From Acidimicrobiia bacterium (lineage in GTDB: Bacteria > Actinomycetota > Acidimicrobiia > Spongiisociales > ZC4RG35), in NCBI GenBank assembly GCA_026002975.1, contig BPGJ01000009.1:1-48104 (forward strand): a DNA stretch of 48,104 bases, written 5' to 3'. The notes beneath the pieces were generated by a model. The model made no database searches. It was not told the DNA's origin and was given only the letters and a program-made list of their open reading frames with translations. The position numbers and the translations under genes are program-made. Each line of letters opens with the position of its first letter. The stretch's first letter is position 1. This document shows, piece after piece, positions 19,459 to 27,373 of the stretch.

Positions 19459-20640
19459 ATGGTGGACGAACAGTATCGCGTGGAGTTCCTCGTACGTCAA
19501 TACGGGGCGGAGGTGGTTGGCCACGTCCTGGGGCAGGTGGTGGCGGCCGCCAGGAGGGCCCTCCAGCGGATGGAACCGGACCAGGTGCCTCCACCGCTTC
19601 GCCGTGTCGCGCGTCACGCCGGCCGCCGACTCCCACCTCCCCTCCTGGTGACGTTGCTGACCGAAGTCGAGTCGTCGGCGTGGCTCCAGGAGAAGACCGC
19701 CGAGGAGATCACCGCGGACGGACCGGCCAGGATCTTCCTGGAACGTCCTCCCGGGTGGAGAACGACGGTGGCGGCCGCGGTGGCCGACGAGGCGAGTCGA
19801 CGCCTGAGAGACCGGTTCGAGCGGCTCGAAAAGGAGAACCAGCGGCTCCAGGATCAGGTGCGGGAGCTGCGGAGGGAACTCTCCGACGCCAGGGACGCGT
19901 TGGGAAGGAAGGGGTCCGAGGAGACCCGTGAACTAGAGGAGGGGAACCGACGCCTCCGTGCCAGACTGGCCGAGGCCGACAGCCGGATCCGGAGCCTCGA
20001 GGACACCGTCGCCTCGGTCCGCGCCGAGCTCGCCGCTGCCCGCGAGGAGACAGACGAACTCAGAAGAGCGGCCCGGCGCAGCCCCAGACCGTCGGCTTCC
20101 CCGCCCCCCGAACGGGACCCAGTGGTGTTCGGACGTGGCTCACCGATCGAGACCGCCCGAACACTCGACGTGCTGGCCGAGAGCCTCGGCGTCGCCGGGC
20201 CGGAGCCCGTCGACCCCCCGCCGGGTGGGCCGGCCCCCCGACCCCAGGGTCTGCGGCCCGACCGTAGCGAGATGGTCGACTGGCTCCTCTCCGGAGGCGT
20301 CGTCGGGGTCCTGCTGATCGACGGCTACAACCTGGCTCACCAGCTCGGCGAGGGGGAAAGGGCCGACGTGTTGGCGGTGGCGCGCCGGCTCCTCGCCGCG
20401 GGCCGGGGCCGGCTGCGAGTGGTGGTGGTGTTCGACACCTCGGATGACGCATCCTCCGAGACGGTGCAGCCCGGACTGACGGTGAGGTTCGAACCGTCGG
20501 CCGACGAGGCCCTGGTCCTCCTCGCAGGGCCCGATACGGCGGTGGCGACCAGCGATCGGGCGGTGCGGGAGGCCACCGAGGCCAAGGGCGCGATCGGGGT
20601 GTGGTCCGAAGCGGTGGCCGAGTGGGCCCGGGGAGGTTAG
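19459..20640 (+). CDS. coiled-coil protein with C-terminal NYN (YacP-like) RNase domain
   Basis: The 393-residue product has three parts. Residues about 1-100 form a helical domain (TLLTEVESSAWLQEKTAEEI). A long heptad-like coiled coil covers about 110-205 (FERLEKENQRLQDQVRELRR, then NRRLRARLAEADSRIRSLED). A Pro-rich linker leads to an NYN domain from about 278, with VGVLLIDGYNLAHQLGEGER, the acidic VVVVFDTSDDASSETVQPGL and VATSDRAVREATEAKGAIGV. NYN domains are PIN-like nucleases acting on RNA (YacP/Rae1 relatives). The ATG abuts the leader-peptide ATG of the opposite strand in CATATG, and no ribosome site is close, so a later start such as the GTG at 19480 is possible. Confidence 0.75.
   Translation: MVDEQYRVEFLVRQYGAEVVGHVLGQVVAAARRALQRMEPDQVPPPLRRVARHAGRRLPPPLLVTLLTEVESSAWLQEKTAEEITADGPARIFLERPPGWRTTVAAAVADEASRRLRDRFERLEKENQRLQDQVRELRRELSDARDALGRKGSEETRELEEGNRRLRARLAEADSRIRSLEDTVASVRAELAAAREETDELRRAARRSPRPSASPPPERDPVVFGRGSPIETARTLDVLAESLGVAGPEPVDPPPGGPAPRPQGLRPDRSEMVDWLLSGGVVGVLLIDGYNLAHQLGEGERADVLAVARRLLAAGRGRLRVVVVFDTSDDASSETVQPGLTVRFEPSADEALVLLAGPDTAVATSDRAVREATEAKGAIGVWSEAVAEWARGG
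19472..19500 (-). promoter_or_regulatory. ilv operon promoter (TTGACG-17-GATACT)
   Basis: On the minus strand the -35 TTGACG (19495-19500, five of six matches to consensus) and the -10 GATACT (19472-19477, four of six) are separated by exactly 17 bases. Initiation would fall near 19463-19467, just before the leader ATG at 19458. The promoter lies inside the first codons of the divergent NYN-domain gene. Confidence 0.68.
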
Positions 20641-20689
20641 GGGGCCCCGCCGCCAGGTCGGTCCCGCGAAACGTGTCACACCCGGCCCG

Positions 20690-20695
20690 TAGGTT
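20690..20695 (+). promoter_or_regulatory. candidate -10 box of the Cys-rich mini-protein gene
   Basis: TAGGTT ends six bases before the ATG at 20702, fitting a leaderless transcript. No -35 match is evident in the preceding 61-base gap. Confidence 0.42.
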
Positions 20696-20701
20696 GAGGG
20701 C

Positions 20702-20899
20702 ATGCTTATCGACTGTGACACCTGCCGGATGCAGAACACCGACGCATGCGCCGACTGCGTCGTCGGACACCTGGTCGACGGGGGCACCTCGGAGCTGGCC
20801 GACGACGAGTTCCGGGCCCTCCGGATCCTGGCCGAGGAAGGAATGATCCCCAGGCTGCGCCTGGTGCCCCGGGACCCGCCGGCTACCAGGTCCGCCTAG
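20702..20899 (+). CDS. small Cys-rich protein, conserved-looking, function unknown
   Basis: This 65-residue protein begins MLIDCDTCRMQNTDACADCV, with four cysteines in two CxxC pairs near the N-terminus that could bind a zinc ion or iron-sulfur cluster. An acidic helix (ELADDEFRALRILAEEG) and a basic tail follow. I recall similar short MLIDCD-type proteins in other actinobacteria but can assign no function. Its stop codon lies inside the TAGCCT box that precedes queG. Confidence 0.7.
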   Translation: MLIDCDTCRMQNTDACADCVVGHLVDGGTSELADDEFRALRILAEEGMIPRLRLVPRDPPATRSA

Positions 20900-20902
20900 C
20901 CT
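20897..20902 (+). promoter_or_regulatory. candidate -10 box of queG
   Basis: TAGCCT ends seven bases before the queG ATG. Its first three bases are the stop codon of the Cys-rich mini-protein gene, so the element is read through by that transcript. Confidence 0.4.
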
Positions 20903-20909
20903 GCCGGAC

Positions 20910-22031
20910 ATGGACGAAACCGGGCTGGCCCGTCTGGTACGGCAGGTCGGCGTCGAAGCGGGACTCAGGGTCGGGATATGCGACGCCGAGCCGTTCCGGG
21001 AGACCCGTTCGGTCATCGAAGAGCGCAAGGCCCTGGGACTGTCGGCGGGTCTCACCTTCACCTATCGGCGTCCCGGACGGTCCACCGACGTCCGGGTTCA
21101 CTTTCCCTGGGCCCGACGGATCGTGGTCGGAGCGTACCCCTATCTGCCGGAGGCGGGTCGTCCCCCCGACCGACGGCCGGGCCAGGGTCGGGTCGCTCGG
21201 TTCGCAACCGACGACCACTACCGGCCACTCCGCCGAGGGTTGACGGAGATCGCCGAGGTGCTCAGGCGGCATGGCCGGCGGGCGGTCGTGTTGTGCGACG
21301 ACAACCGCCTGGTGGACAGGGCCGCGGCGGTGCGCGCCGGCGTCGGATGGTGGGGCAAGAACACGATGGTGCTCGTCCCCGGGTTCGGACCGTGGACGTT
21401 GCTCGGCTCGGTGGTGACCGACGCCGAGCTGCCGGTGTCCGGCGCTACGGCACGGTCCTGTGGACGATGTTCCGCCTGTCTACCCGCCTGCCCCACCGGC
21501 GCCCTGATCGCCCCCGGGGTCATGGACGCCCGCCGCTGCCTCGCCGCGATCCTGCAGCTCCCCGGACCCATCCCCCGTGAGCTGAGGGAAGCGGTAGGCG
21601 ACCGGGTGTACGGGTGTGACGACTGCCTCGAAGCCTGTCCCCCCGGGAAGCGCATCGAGTCCACCGCCCGGACGGAACGGGGAGGGGTGGATCTGGTCGA
21701 GCTCCTCACCTCGACCGACGAAGAGCTCCTCGCCCGGTTCGGCAGGTTCTACCTGCCGGGCAGGCGACCGGCCTACCTGAGGAGGAACGCCCTGGTGGCG
21801 TTGGGAAACGTCGGCCACGCAGGCCATCTTCCGTTGGTGGTCGCCTACACCCGGCATCCCGACCCGCTGCTCCGCGGTCATGCGGCGTGGGCCATGGCCA
21901 AGCTGGGGGGAGCCCGGGCTCGCAGCCGGCTGAGTGAACTGGCCTCGGACGATCCCTCGGCCGAGGTGCGGGACGAGGCGTCGGCCGCTCTGGCTCAGCT
22001 CTCGAACAGACCCGTGCCCAGCGGCAGGTAG
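20910..22031 (+). CDS. queG: epoxyqueuosine reductase-like iron-sulfur protein with HEAT-like tail
   Basis: QueG reduces epoxyqueuosine to queuosine in tRNA, using cobalamin and two [4Fe-4S] clusters. The 373-residue protein has an N-terminal domain with GVGWWGKNTMVLVPGFGPWT, the first cluster motif CGRCSACLPACPTGAL near residue 184 and the second CDDCLEACPPGKRIE near 236. Helical repeats from about 280 (YLRRNALVALGNVGHAGHLP, then GHAAWAMAKLGGARARSRLS) resemble the HEAT-like tail of QueG. The usual VD..PVLER segment is replaced by CDDNRLVDRAAAV, which I believe is an actinobacterial variant. No other queuosine gene is present here. The 3' end overlaps the opposite-strand phosphorylase gene by 37 bases. 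Confidence 0.85.
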   Translation: MDETGLARLVRQVGVEAGLRVGICDAEPFRETRSVIEERKALGLSAGLTFTYRRPGRSTDVRVHFPWARRIVVGAYPYLPEAGRPPDRRPGQGRVARFATDDHYRPLRRGLTEIAEVLRRHGRRAVVLCDDNRLVDRAAAVRAGVGWWGKNTMVLVPGFGPWTLLGSVVTDAELPVSGATARSCGRCSACLPACPTGALIAPGVMDARRCLAAILQLPGPIPRELREAVGDRVYGCDDCLEACPPGKRIESTARTERGGVDLVELLTSTDEELLARFGRFYLPGRRPAYLRRNALVALGNVGHAGHLPLVVAYTRHPDPLLRGHAAWAMAKLGGARARSRLSELASDDPSAEVRDEASAALAQLSNRPVPSGR

Positions 22032-24115
22032 GCCATCTCCCAGTAGTCCTTCAGCATCCGGTGAGCCGAGAACCTGACCAACGTCGAGACGATCGACTCC
22101 TTCATCCGCTCGGTCCAACCGACCGGGACCCCGTCCGGATCACGGTCGTAGTAGAGCGGCACCACCTCGTTCTCCAGGACGTCGTAGAAGGCGGCCGCAT
22201 CCGCCGCGTCGGCCTGTTCCCAGTCGCCGTTGGGTTCGGCCGACCCGAACACCCATCCGTTCTTCCCGTTGAATCCCTCCACCCACCAGCCGTCGAGCAC
22301 CGACAGGTTCAACGTCCCGTTGATGGCGGCTTTCATACCCGAGGTGCCGCTCGCTTCCAGCGGCGGCCGAGGGTTGTTCACCCACACGTCGACTCCCTGG
22401 GTCATGTACCGGGCCATCCGGGCGTCGTAGTCCTCCAACATCACCACGTATCCCCGCAACGAAGGGGACGCGGCCAACTCGGCGATCCTACGGACGAACT
22501 CCTGACCGTGACGGTCGGCGGGATGCGCCTTGCCCGCGATCACTATCTGGACGGGTCTCTGGGGGTCGGTGAGGATCGACTCCAGCCGGGCGGTGTCCGA
22601 GAACATGAGAGTGGCCCGCTTGTAGGTGGCGAAACGACGGGCGAAACCGAGGGTGAGGCGGTCGGCGGGTAGGAGCTGGTCGACGGCCCGCAGCTCGTCG
22701 GGGGCGGCACCCAGACGAGCCAGCTGGGTGCGGATCCGTTCCCGGGCATAGGTCAGGAACAGCTCCTTGCGGCGCCGGTGCATGCTCCAGATCTGGGAGT
22801 CGGGCAGGGACCTCGCTTCCTCCACCAGGTCGGGGTTCTCGAGGAGACGGGTGGGCCACGACCGTCCGACCTTGCGGACCAACAGGGCGCCGGCCTCCCG
22901 ACCTATCCAGGTCGGAGTGTGGATCCCGTTGGTCACCGCCTGGGCGGGCCCGCCGATCAGATGCTGCCAGTCGGCGGTCACCACCTCACCGTGACGGCGG
23001 GAGACGCCGTTGGTGACCCGGGCGAAGCGGATGGCGAGGGCACCGAGATCGAACCGATCGCCGGCCCCGTCCGACGCGAGACCCAGCAGCTCCTCGAGGT
23101 CGGCCTTCATGCGGGCGGCCCACGGTCCCAGGTACTTGGCGGCCAGGCCCCGTTCGAACACCTCGTTTCCTGCAGGCACCGGGGTGTGGAGCGTGAACAC
23201 CGTCTGGTTGCGGATCCTCTCCCGGGCGTTCTCGAGAGTCTCTCCGGCTTCGACCAGTCGGGCAGCCCTCTCCAACACGCTCATCGCGGCGTGTCCCTCG
23301 TTGACGTGCCAGACCGCCGGTTCGATCCCCAGCGCAGCCAGGGCCCGAACCGCGCCCACCCCCAACACCAGCTCCTGACAGAAACGCATCTCCCGTCCGG
23401 CCACGTAGAGCTGATGGGTGATCGGACGGTCCGCGGGGTGATTCTCGGGGATGTCGGTGTCCAGCAGCAGGACGGGAACCCGACCGACCTGTAGCCGCCA
23501 CACCGCGGCGTGGACGGTTCGTCCGGGGAACTCGATCCCCACCCGGAGCTGTCCTCCGGTGGGGGAGGCCACCGGCAGCAGAGGGAGCTGGCGGGGATCG
23601 AGCACCGGGTAGAAGTGCTGCTGTTCGCCGTCCAGGTCGATCTCCTGGCGGAAATACCCCCGGCGGTAGAGCAGCCCCACCGCCACCAGGGGGATCCCCA
23701 TGTCCGACGCCGACTTGGCATGGTCGCCGGCCAGGATTCCGAGTCCCCCCGAGTAGATGGGGAGGGTGTCGTGCACCCCATATTCGGTGCACAGATAGGC
23801 GATCGGCCCCGACGGCTTGTTCGGAGCCCGGTCGAACCAGGTTTCCCGGTTGTGGTACCAGTCGTAGGCGTCGAGGGCGGCGTGGTATCGGTCGAGAACC
23901 ACCTCCGAGTTGCGGATCTGCTCCCACCGGGTCGGTTCGATCGAGGCGAGGAGATGAACCGGATTGTGGGTCCTCTCCCACTCGACCGGATCGAGACTGG
24001 CCCACAGGTCCCGGCCCTCCGGGGACCAAGACCACCAGAGGTCGTAGGCCATCTCGACCAGCCTCTCGAAGCCGGCCGGAACCTCGAAGGGAACGATGGG
24101 GAGTACGGGGACCAC
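21995..24115 (-). CDS. glgP: alpha-glucan phosphorylase (DUF3417/GlgP family)
   Basis: This 706-residue PLP enzyme should release glucose-1-phosphate from glycogen or other alpha-1,4-glucans. The N-terminal region (MAYDLWWSWSPEGRDLWASL) is of the DUF3417 type found in bacterial and archaeal short phosphorylases. The catalytic half follows with YLCTEYGVHDTLPIYSGGLG, VWHVNEGHAAMSVLERAARL, LGFARRFATYKRATLMFSDT, VQIVIAGKAHPADRHGQEFV and the PLP-lysine region PLEASGTSGMKAAINGTLN. It starts with GTG, and TAACCT lies nine bases upstream. It is divergent from ilvD and convergent with queG. Confidence 0.9.
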   Translation of the reverse strand: MVPVLPIVPFEVPAGFERLVEMAYDLWWSWSPEGRDLWASLDPVEWERTHNPVHLLASIEPTRWEQIRNSEVVLDRYHAALDAYDWYHNRETWFDRAPNKPSGPIAYLCTEYGVHDTLPIYSGGLGILAGDHAKSASDMGIPLVAVGLLYRRGYFRQEIDLDGEQQHFYPVLDPRQLPLLPVASPTGGQLRVGIEFPGRTVHAAVWRLQVGRVPVLLLDTDIPENHPADRPITHQLYVAGREMRFCQELVLGVGAVRALAALGIEPAVWHVNEGHAAMSVLERAARLVEAGETLENARERIRNQTVFTLHTPVPAGNEVFERGLAAKYLGPWAARMKADLEELLGLASDGAGDRFDLGALAIRFARVTNGVSRRHGEVVTADWQHLIGGPAQAVTNGIHTPTWIGREAGALLVRKVGRSWPTRLLENPDLVEEARSLPDSQIWSMHRRRKELFLTYARERIRTQLARLGAAPDELRAVDQLLPADRLTLGFARRFATYKRATLMFSDTARLESILTDPQRPVQIVIAGKAHPADRHGQEFVRRIAELAASPSLRGYVVMLEDYDARMARYMTQGVDVWVNNPRPPLEASGTSGMKAAINGTLNLSVLDGWWVEGFNGKNGWVFGSAEPNGDWEQADAADAAAFYDVLENEVVPLYYDRDPDGVPVGWTERMKESIVSTLVRFSAHRMLKDYWEMAYLPLGTGLFES

Positions 24116-24124
24116 GACCGCAGG

Positions 24125-24130
24125 AGGTTA
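24125..24130 (-). promoter_or_regulatory. candidate -10 box of glgP
   Basis: On the minus strand TAACCT ends nine bases before the glgP GTG. Together with flanking bases it forms GAGGTTAG on the plus strand, an exact mirror of the CTAACCTC that precedes ilvD. Confidence 0.45.
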
Positions 24131-24158
24131 GCCCCACGGTCGGGCGGGTCGGCGGGTC

Positions 24159-24164
24159 TAACCT
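24159..24164 (+). promoter_or_regulatory. candidate -10 box of ilvD
   Basis: TAACCT ends six bases before the ilvD ATG. It is the inverted copy of the glgP box, 28 bases away. No ribosome site of normal strength precedes ilvD, which fits leaderless translation. Confidence 0.45.
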
Positions 24165-24170
24165 CGGAGC

Positions 24171-25838
24171 ATGCCACAGAAGATCCACTCCCAGGACGTC
24201 ACCGAGGGTTACGCCAAGGCCGGCGCCCGGGCGATGCTACGGGCGGTTGGCCTCACCGACGAGGACTTCTCGAAGCCGCAGATCGGGTTGGTGTCTGCCG
24301 GAAACGAGGTGACTCCCTGCAACGTGACCGGGCCTTTCCTCTGCGAGAAGGCCAAGGAGGGCGTCCGCCAGGAGGGCGGAGTCGGGCTGGTGTTCACCAC
24401 CATCGCCGTCTCCGACGGCATCTCGATGGGCCATGAAGGAATGAGGGCCTCGCTGGTCTCCCGGGAGGTCATCGCCGACTCGGTCGAACTGGTCATGCAC
24501 GCCGAGCGGTTCGACGGCATGGTGACCATCGCCGGGTGCGACAAGTCCCTTCCCGGGATGCTCATGGCGGCGGCCCGCACCAACCTGCCCGCGGTGTTCC
24601 TCTACGGCGGTTCGAGCCTTCCCGGTCGATACCGGGGCAGGGACATCTCGATAGTCGACGTGTTCGAGGCGATCGGGGCGGTGGCCGAAGGGCGGATGGA
24701 CCCCTCCGAGCTCGAAGGGATCGAGAAGGCGGCCTGCCCGGGTGCCGGCTCCTGCGCCGGCATGTTCACCGCCAACACCATGGCCTCGGTAGGGGAGGCC
24801 ATCGGCATGAGCCTTCCAGGCTCCGCCTCCGTCCCGGCGGTCGACCCTCGGATCGAGGAATACGCGGTGGCATCCGGTCGGGCGGTCATGAAGCTGCTCG
24901 AAGCCAACATCCGTCCCCGGCAGATCATGACCCGCCCGGCGTTCGAGAACGCCATCACCACGGTGATGGCGCTGGGCGGCTCGACCAACGCGGTGTTGCA
25001 CCTCCTCGCCATCGCCCGGGAAGCCGGAGTGGACCTGGACCTGTCCGACTTCGACCGGATCAGTCGCCGCACCCCCCACATCGGGGATCTCAAACCGTTC
25101 GGCCGCTACCACATGGTCGACATCGACCGGATAGGCGGGGTGCCGGTGGTGCTCAAAGCGCTGCTCGAAGAGGGACTCCTCCACGGGGACACCCTGACCG
25201 TGACCGGACGCACCATGGCCGAGAACCTGGCCGACGTCGACTTCCCCGCCGACCAGGACGTGGTGCGGCACCCCCGTGACCCGCTGGCTCCCGAGGGCGG
25301 GATCGCGGTGCTCTACGGCTCGCTGGCTCCCCGGGGAGCAGTGGTGAAGATCGCCGGCATCGACCTGGAGACCTTCGAAGGTCCGGCCAGGGTGTTCGAC
25401 GGTGAGCAGGCTGCGCTCGAGGCCCTGTTCGCCCACCGGATCTCCCCGGGGGACGTGGTGGTGATCCGAACCGAGGGTCCCAAGGGAGGGCCGGGCATGC
25501 GGGAGATGCTCCAGATCACCGCTGCCATCAAGGGAGCCGGACTCGGCAAGGACGTCTTGTTGGTCACCGACGGTCGGTTCTCGGGGGGGACCACCGGTCT
25601 GTGCATAGGTCACGTGTCCCCCGAGTCCGAAGTAGGGGGGCCGCTGGGTCTGGTGGAGGAAGGAGACCGCATCCGGGTCGACATCCCGGCCCGTCGCCTC
25701 GACCTGCTCGTCGACCAACAGACCTTGGAGGCCCGCCGGGCCGACTGGAAACCCCACCCGCCCCGATACACGTCCGGAGCATTGGCCAAGTACGCCAAAC
25801 TGGTCGGGTCCGCCGACGAAGGGGCCGTCACCGGGTGA
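24171..25838 (+). CDS. ilvD: dihydroxy-acid dehydratase
   Basis: The 555-residue iron-sulfur enzyme dehydrates dihydroxy-isovalerate and dihydroxy-methylvalerate to the keto acids of valine and isoleucine. Cluster-binding cysteines are visible in [31 protein letters not shown] and [20 protein letters not shown]. The C-terminal domain shows [20 protein letters not shown] with the catalytic serine region. Length and motifs are typical. It supplies the step missing from the ilvBNC-leuAB operon, but is transcribed separately on the other strand about 5 kb away, so it would escape the leader-peptide attenuation. Confidence 0.96.
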   Translation: MPQKIHSQDVTEGYAKAGARAMLRAVGLTDEDFSKPQIGLVSAGNEVTPCNVTGPFLCEKAKEGVRQEGGVGLVFTTIAVSDGISMGHEGMRASLVSREVIADSVELVMHAERFDGMVTIAGCDKSLPGMLMAAARTNLPAVFLYGGSSLPGRYRGRDISIVDVFEAIGAVAEGRMDPSELEGIEKAACPGAGSCAGMFTANTMASVGEAIGMSLPGSASVPAVDPRIEEYAVASGRAVMKLLEANIRPRQIMTRPAFENAITTVMALGGSTNAVLHLLAIAREAGVDLDLSDFDRISRRTPHIGDLKPFGRYHMVDIDRIGGVPVVLKALLEEGLLHGDTLTVTGRTMAENLADVDFPADQDVVRHPRDPLAPEGGIAVLYGSLAPRGAVVKIAGIDLETFEGPARVFDGEQAALEALFAHRISPGDVVVIRTEGPKGGPGMREMLQITAAIKGAGLGKDVLLVTDGRFSGGTTGLCIGHVSPESEVGGPLGLVEEGDRIRVDIPARRLDLLVDQQTLEARRADWKPHPPRYTSGALAKYAKLVGSADEGAVTG

Positions 25839-25845
25839 GTCCGCC

Positions 25846-26133
25846 ATGGTGAAGATCTACGCGGTGGTGCTCGTCCTCGGGGTGGTGGGTCTCGTCGGGT
25901 GGATCCTGTTTCGGAGCCTGGCCGACGCCCTCTCCCGTCCGGGGATCGACCCGGAACTCCGGCTCGGACTTCGGGGACGCCGGGTGGTCGCCGGGGCGGT
26001 CGGTTTCGGGATGGCCGGCATGTCGGCCGAGTTCTCACCCCGGGACTTCACCTGGCCCGTGGCTCTGGGAGCGGCGGTCCTCGGCTGCCTACTGGCCGTG
26101 TGGTGGGCCGGACGCTTCGTGCCGGAGGAGTGA
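25846..26133 (+). CDS. small membrane protein, function unknown
   Basis: The 95-residue product has an N-terminal helix IYAVVLVLGVVGLVGWILFR, a central hydrophobic stretch VVAGAVGFGMAGMSAEF and a third helix WPVALGAAVLGCLLAVWWAG. It lies seven bases after ilvD and three before the metallophosphoesterase gene, so it is probably co-transcribed with both. No family is recognised. Confidence 0.7.
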   Translation: MVKIYAVVLVLGVVGLVGWILFRSLADALSRPGIDPELRLGLRGRRVVAGAVGFGMAGMSAEFSPRDFTWPVALGAAVLGCLLAVWWAGRFVPEE

Positions 26134-26136
26134 GGG

Positions 26137-26895
26137 TTGCTGATCGTCTCCGACGTGCACGGGGCGTTCGACGCGCTGGCCGAGGTGGCGGCCTCCGGTG
26201 AGGTGTTGCTGATCCTGGGCGACCTCCTCAACCTGGTCGACTACCGCACCGGGGAAGGAATGACCGCCGAAGTGCTGGGTATCGACTTCGCCCGGGAGAC
26301 CGCCAAGGCCCGGGCCGCGGGGGACTACGCGCTGATGCGGCGGTTGTGGCGGGAGAAGGTGGCCGATCGGATCGAGGAGACCGCCGAGGCGTTCGAGGCT
26401 GCGGCCCGGCGGCAGTACCAAGAGGTAGCCGAGGCTCTGGGAGACTGCCCGGCCTACGTGACCTACGGGAACGTCGACCGACCCCACCTACTGCGCGAGC
26501 TGCTGCCCCCCACCGCCCGGTTCGTCGACGGTGAGGTCGTCGAGATCGAAGGGTTCCGGATCGGGTTCGTCGGGGGAGGCATCTCGACCCCCCTGGGAGC
26601 GGCCGGGGAGGTCAGCGACCGGGACATGGAGGCCAAGCTGGCCGGCCTGGGGAAGGTAGACGTCCTGTGCTCTCACCTGCCGCCCGCGGTGCCGCCGCTG
26701 CACCGGGACGTGGTGACCGGAAGGCTGGAGAGGGCCTCCAGACCGATCCTCGACTACCTGCTCGACACCCAGCCCCGCTACCACTTCTTCGGGGACGTGC
26801 ACCAGCCCCAGGCGCTCTGCTGGAGGGTCGGACGCACCAGATGCCGAAACGTCGGCTACTTCCGGGCCACCAAACGGCCCGTGCGGTTTCCCTGA
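26137..26895 (+). CDS. calcineurin-like metallophosphoesterase
   Basis: The 252-residue protein has the ordered metal-binding motifs of this superfamily: DVHG in MLIVSDVHGAFDAL, GDLLN in LLILGDLLNLVDYR, GNVDR in AYVTYGNVDRPHLL, SHLPP in DVLCSHLPPAVPPL and GDVHQP in YHFFGDVHQPQAL. An insert (about 40-105) carries an acidic and basic helix. It starts with TTG, with a GGAG-rich site just before. The substrate could be a nucleotide, phosphodiester or phosphoprotein and cannot be told from sequence. It begins a tightly packed plus-strand run of small genes. Confidence 0.85.
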   Translation: MLIVSDVHGAFDALAEVAASGEVLLILGDLLNLVDYRTGEGMTAEVLGIDFARETAKARAAGDYALMRRLWREKVADRIEETAEAFEAAARRQYQEVAEALGDCPAYVTYGNVDRPHLLRELLPPTARFVDGEVVEIEGFRIGFVGGGISTPLGAAGEVSDRDMEAKLAGLGKVDVLCSHLPPAVPPLHRDVVTGRLERASRPILDYLLDTQPRYHFFGDVHQPQALCWRVGRTRCRNVGYFRATKRPVRFP

Positions 26896-26905
26896 CCGGT
26901 CGGGC

Positions 26906-26911
26906 TAGCAT
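26906..26911 (+). promoter_or_regulatory. candidate -10 box of the SRPBCC-ArsA operon
   Basis: TAGCAT ends eight bases before the ATG at 26920, in the 24-base gap after the metallophosphoesterase gene. Confidence 0.4.
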
Positions 26912-26919
26912 CCCGCTGG

Positions 26920-27366
26920 ATGGCCGAGGGAACCGTCCAGACCATCGAGATCGACGCCCCGGCCGAAGCCTGTTTCCAGGTCGCGGCGGACGTCGCCGCC
27001 TATCCGGAATGGGCGACCGGCGTACGATCCACCGAGGTCCTCGAGGTCGACCAGGAGGGCCGGCCCCGCCGGGCCCGGTTCGAGGTCGACGCCGGGGTCA
27101 AGGCGATCCGCTACGTCCTCCGCTACACATACGACCCGCCCCACCGAATCGAGTGGGAAGCCGAACCCGGACCCGACCTCGAGGAGCTCGTCGGCTCGTA
27201 CACCTTTCGAGACATCGGTGAGGGACGCACCGAGGTGGTGTACGCCCTCAAAGCCAGACCCCGATTCAGCCTTCCCGGTTTCCTGCGACGCCAGGCCGAG
27301 AAACAGGTCGTCGGCACCGCCCTGAGGGGCCTGCGACGTCGGGTCGAGGAGCTGGCTGCCCGCTGA
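26920..27366 (+). CDS. SRPBCC (START-like) domain protein
   Basis: The 148-residue single-domain protein begins with the typical strand and helix QTIEIDAPAEACFQVAADVA followed by YPEWATGVRSTEVLE. The central beta-sheet contains YDPPHRIEWEAEPGPDLEEL and a Thr/Glu-rich TFRDIGEGRTEVVYALKA, and the long C-terminal helix carries ALRGLRRRVEELAAR. Such folds bind hydrophobic ligands such as lipids or polyketide intermediates. It lies seven bases before the ArsA-like ATPase gene, a pairing I recall from other actinobacteria. Ligand unknown. Confidence 0.82.
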   Translation: MAEGTVQTIEIDAPAEACFQVAADVAAYPEWATGVRSTEVLEVDQEGRPRRARFEVDAGVKAIRYVLRYTYDPPHRIEWEAEPGPDLEELVGSYTFRDIGEGRTEVVYALKARPRFSLPGFLRRQAEKQVVGTALRGLRRRVEELAAR

Positions 27367-27373
27367 GGCGACC

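Noticed and set aside
17412-19931. 839-residue plus-strand open frame opposite ilvB/ilvN
   Set aside because: It is antisense to two confident genes, is His/Gly/Arg-rich with no domain, and reflects the high-GC codon bias of the real strand.
24237-25847. 536-residue minus-strand open frame opposite ilvD
   Set aside because: Shadow of ilvD without recognisable domain or ribosome site.
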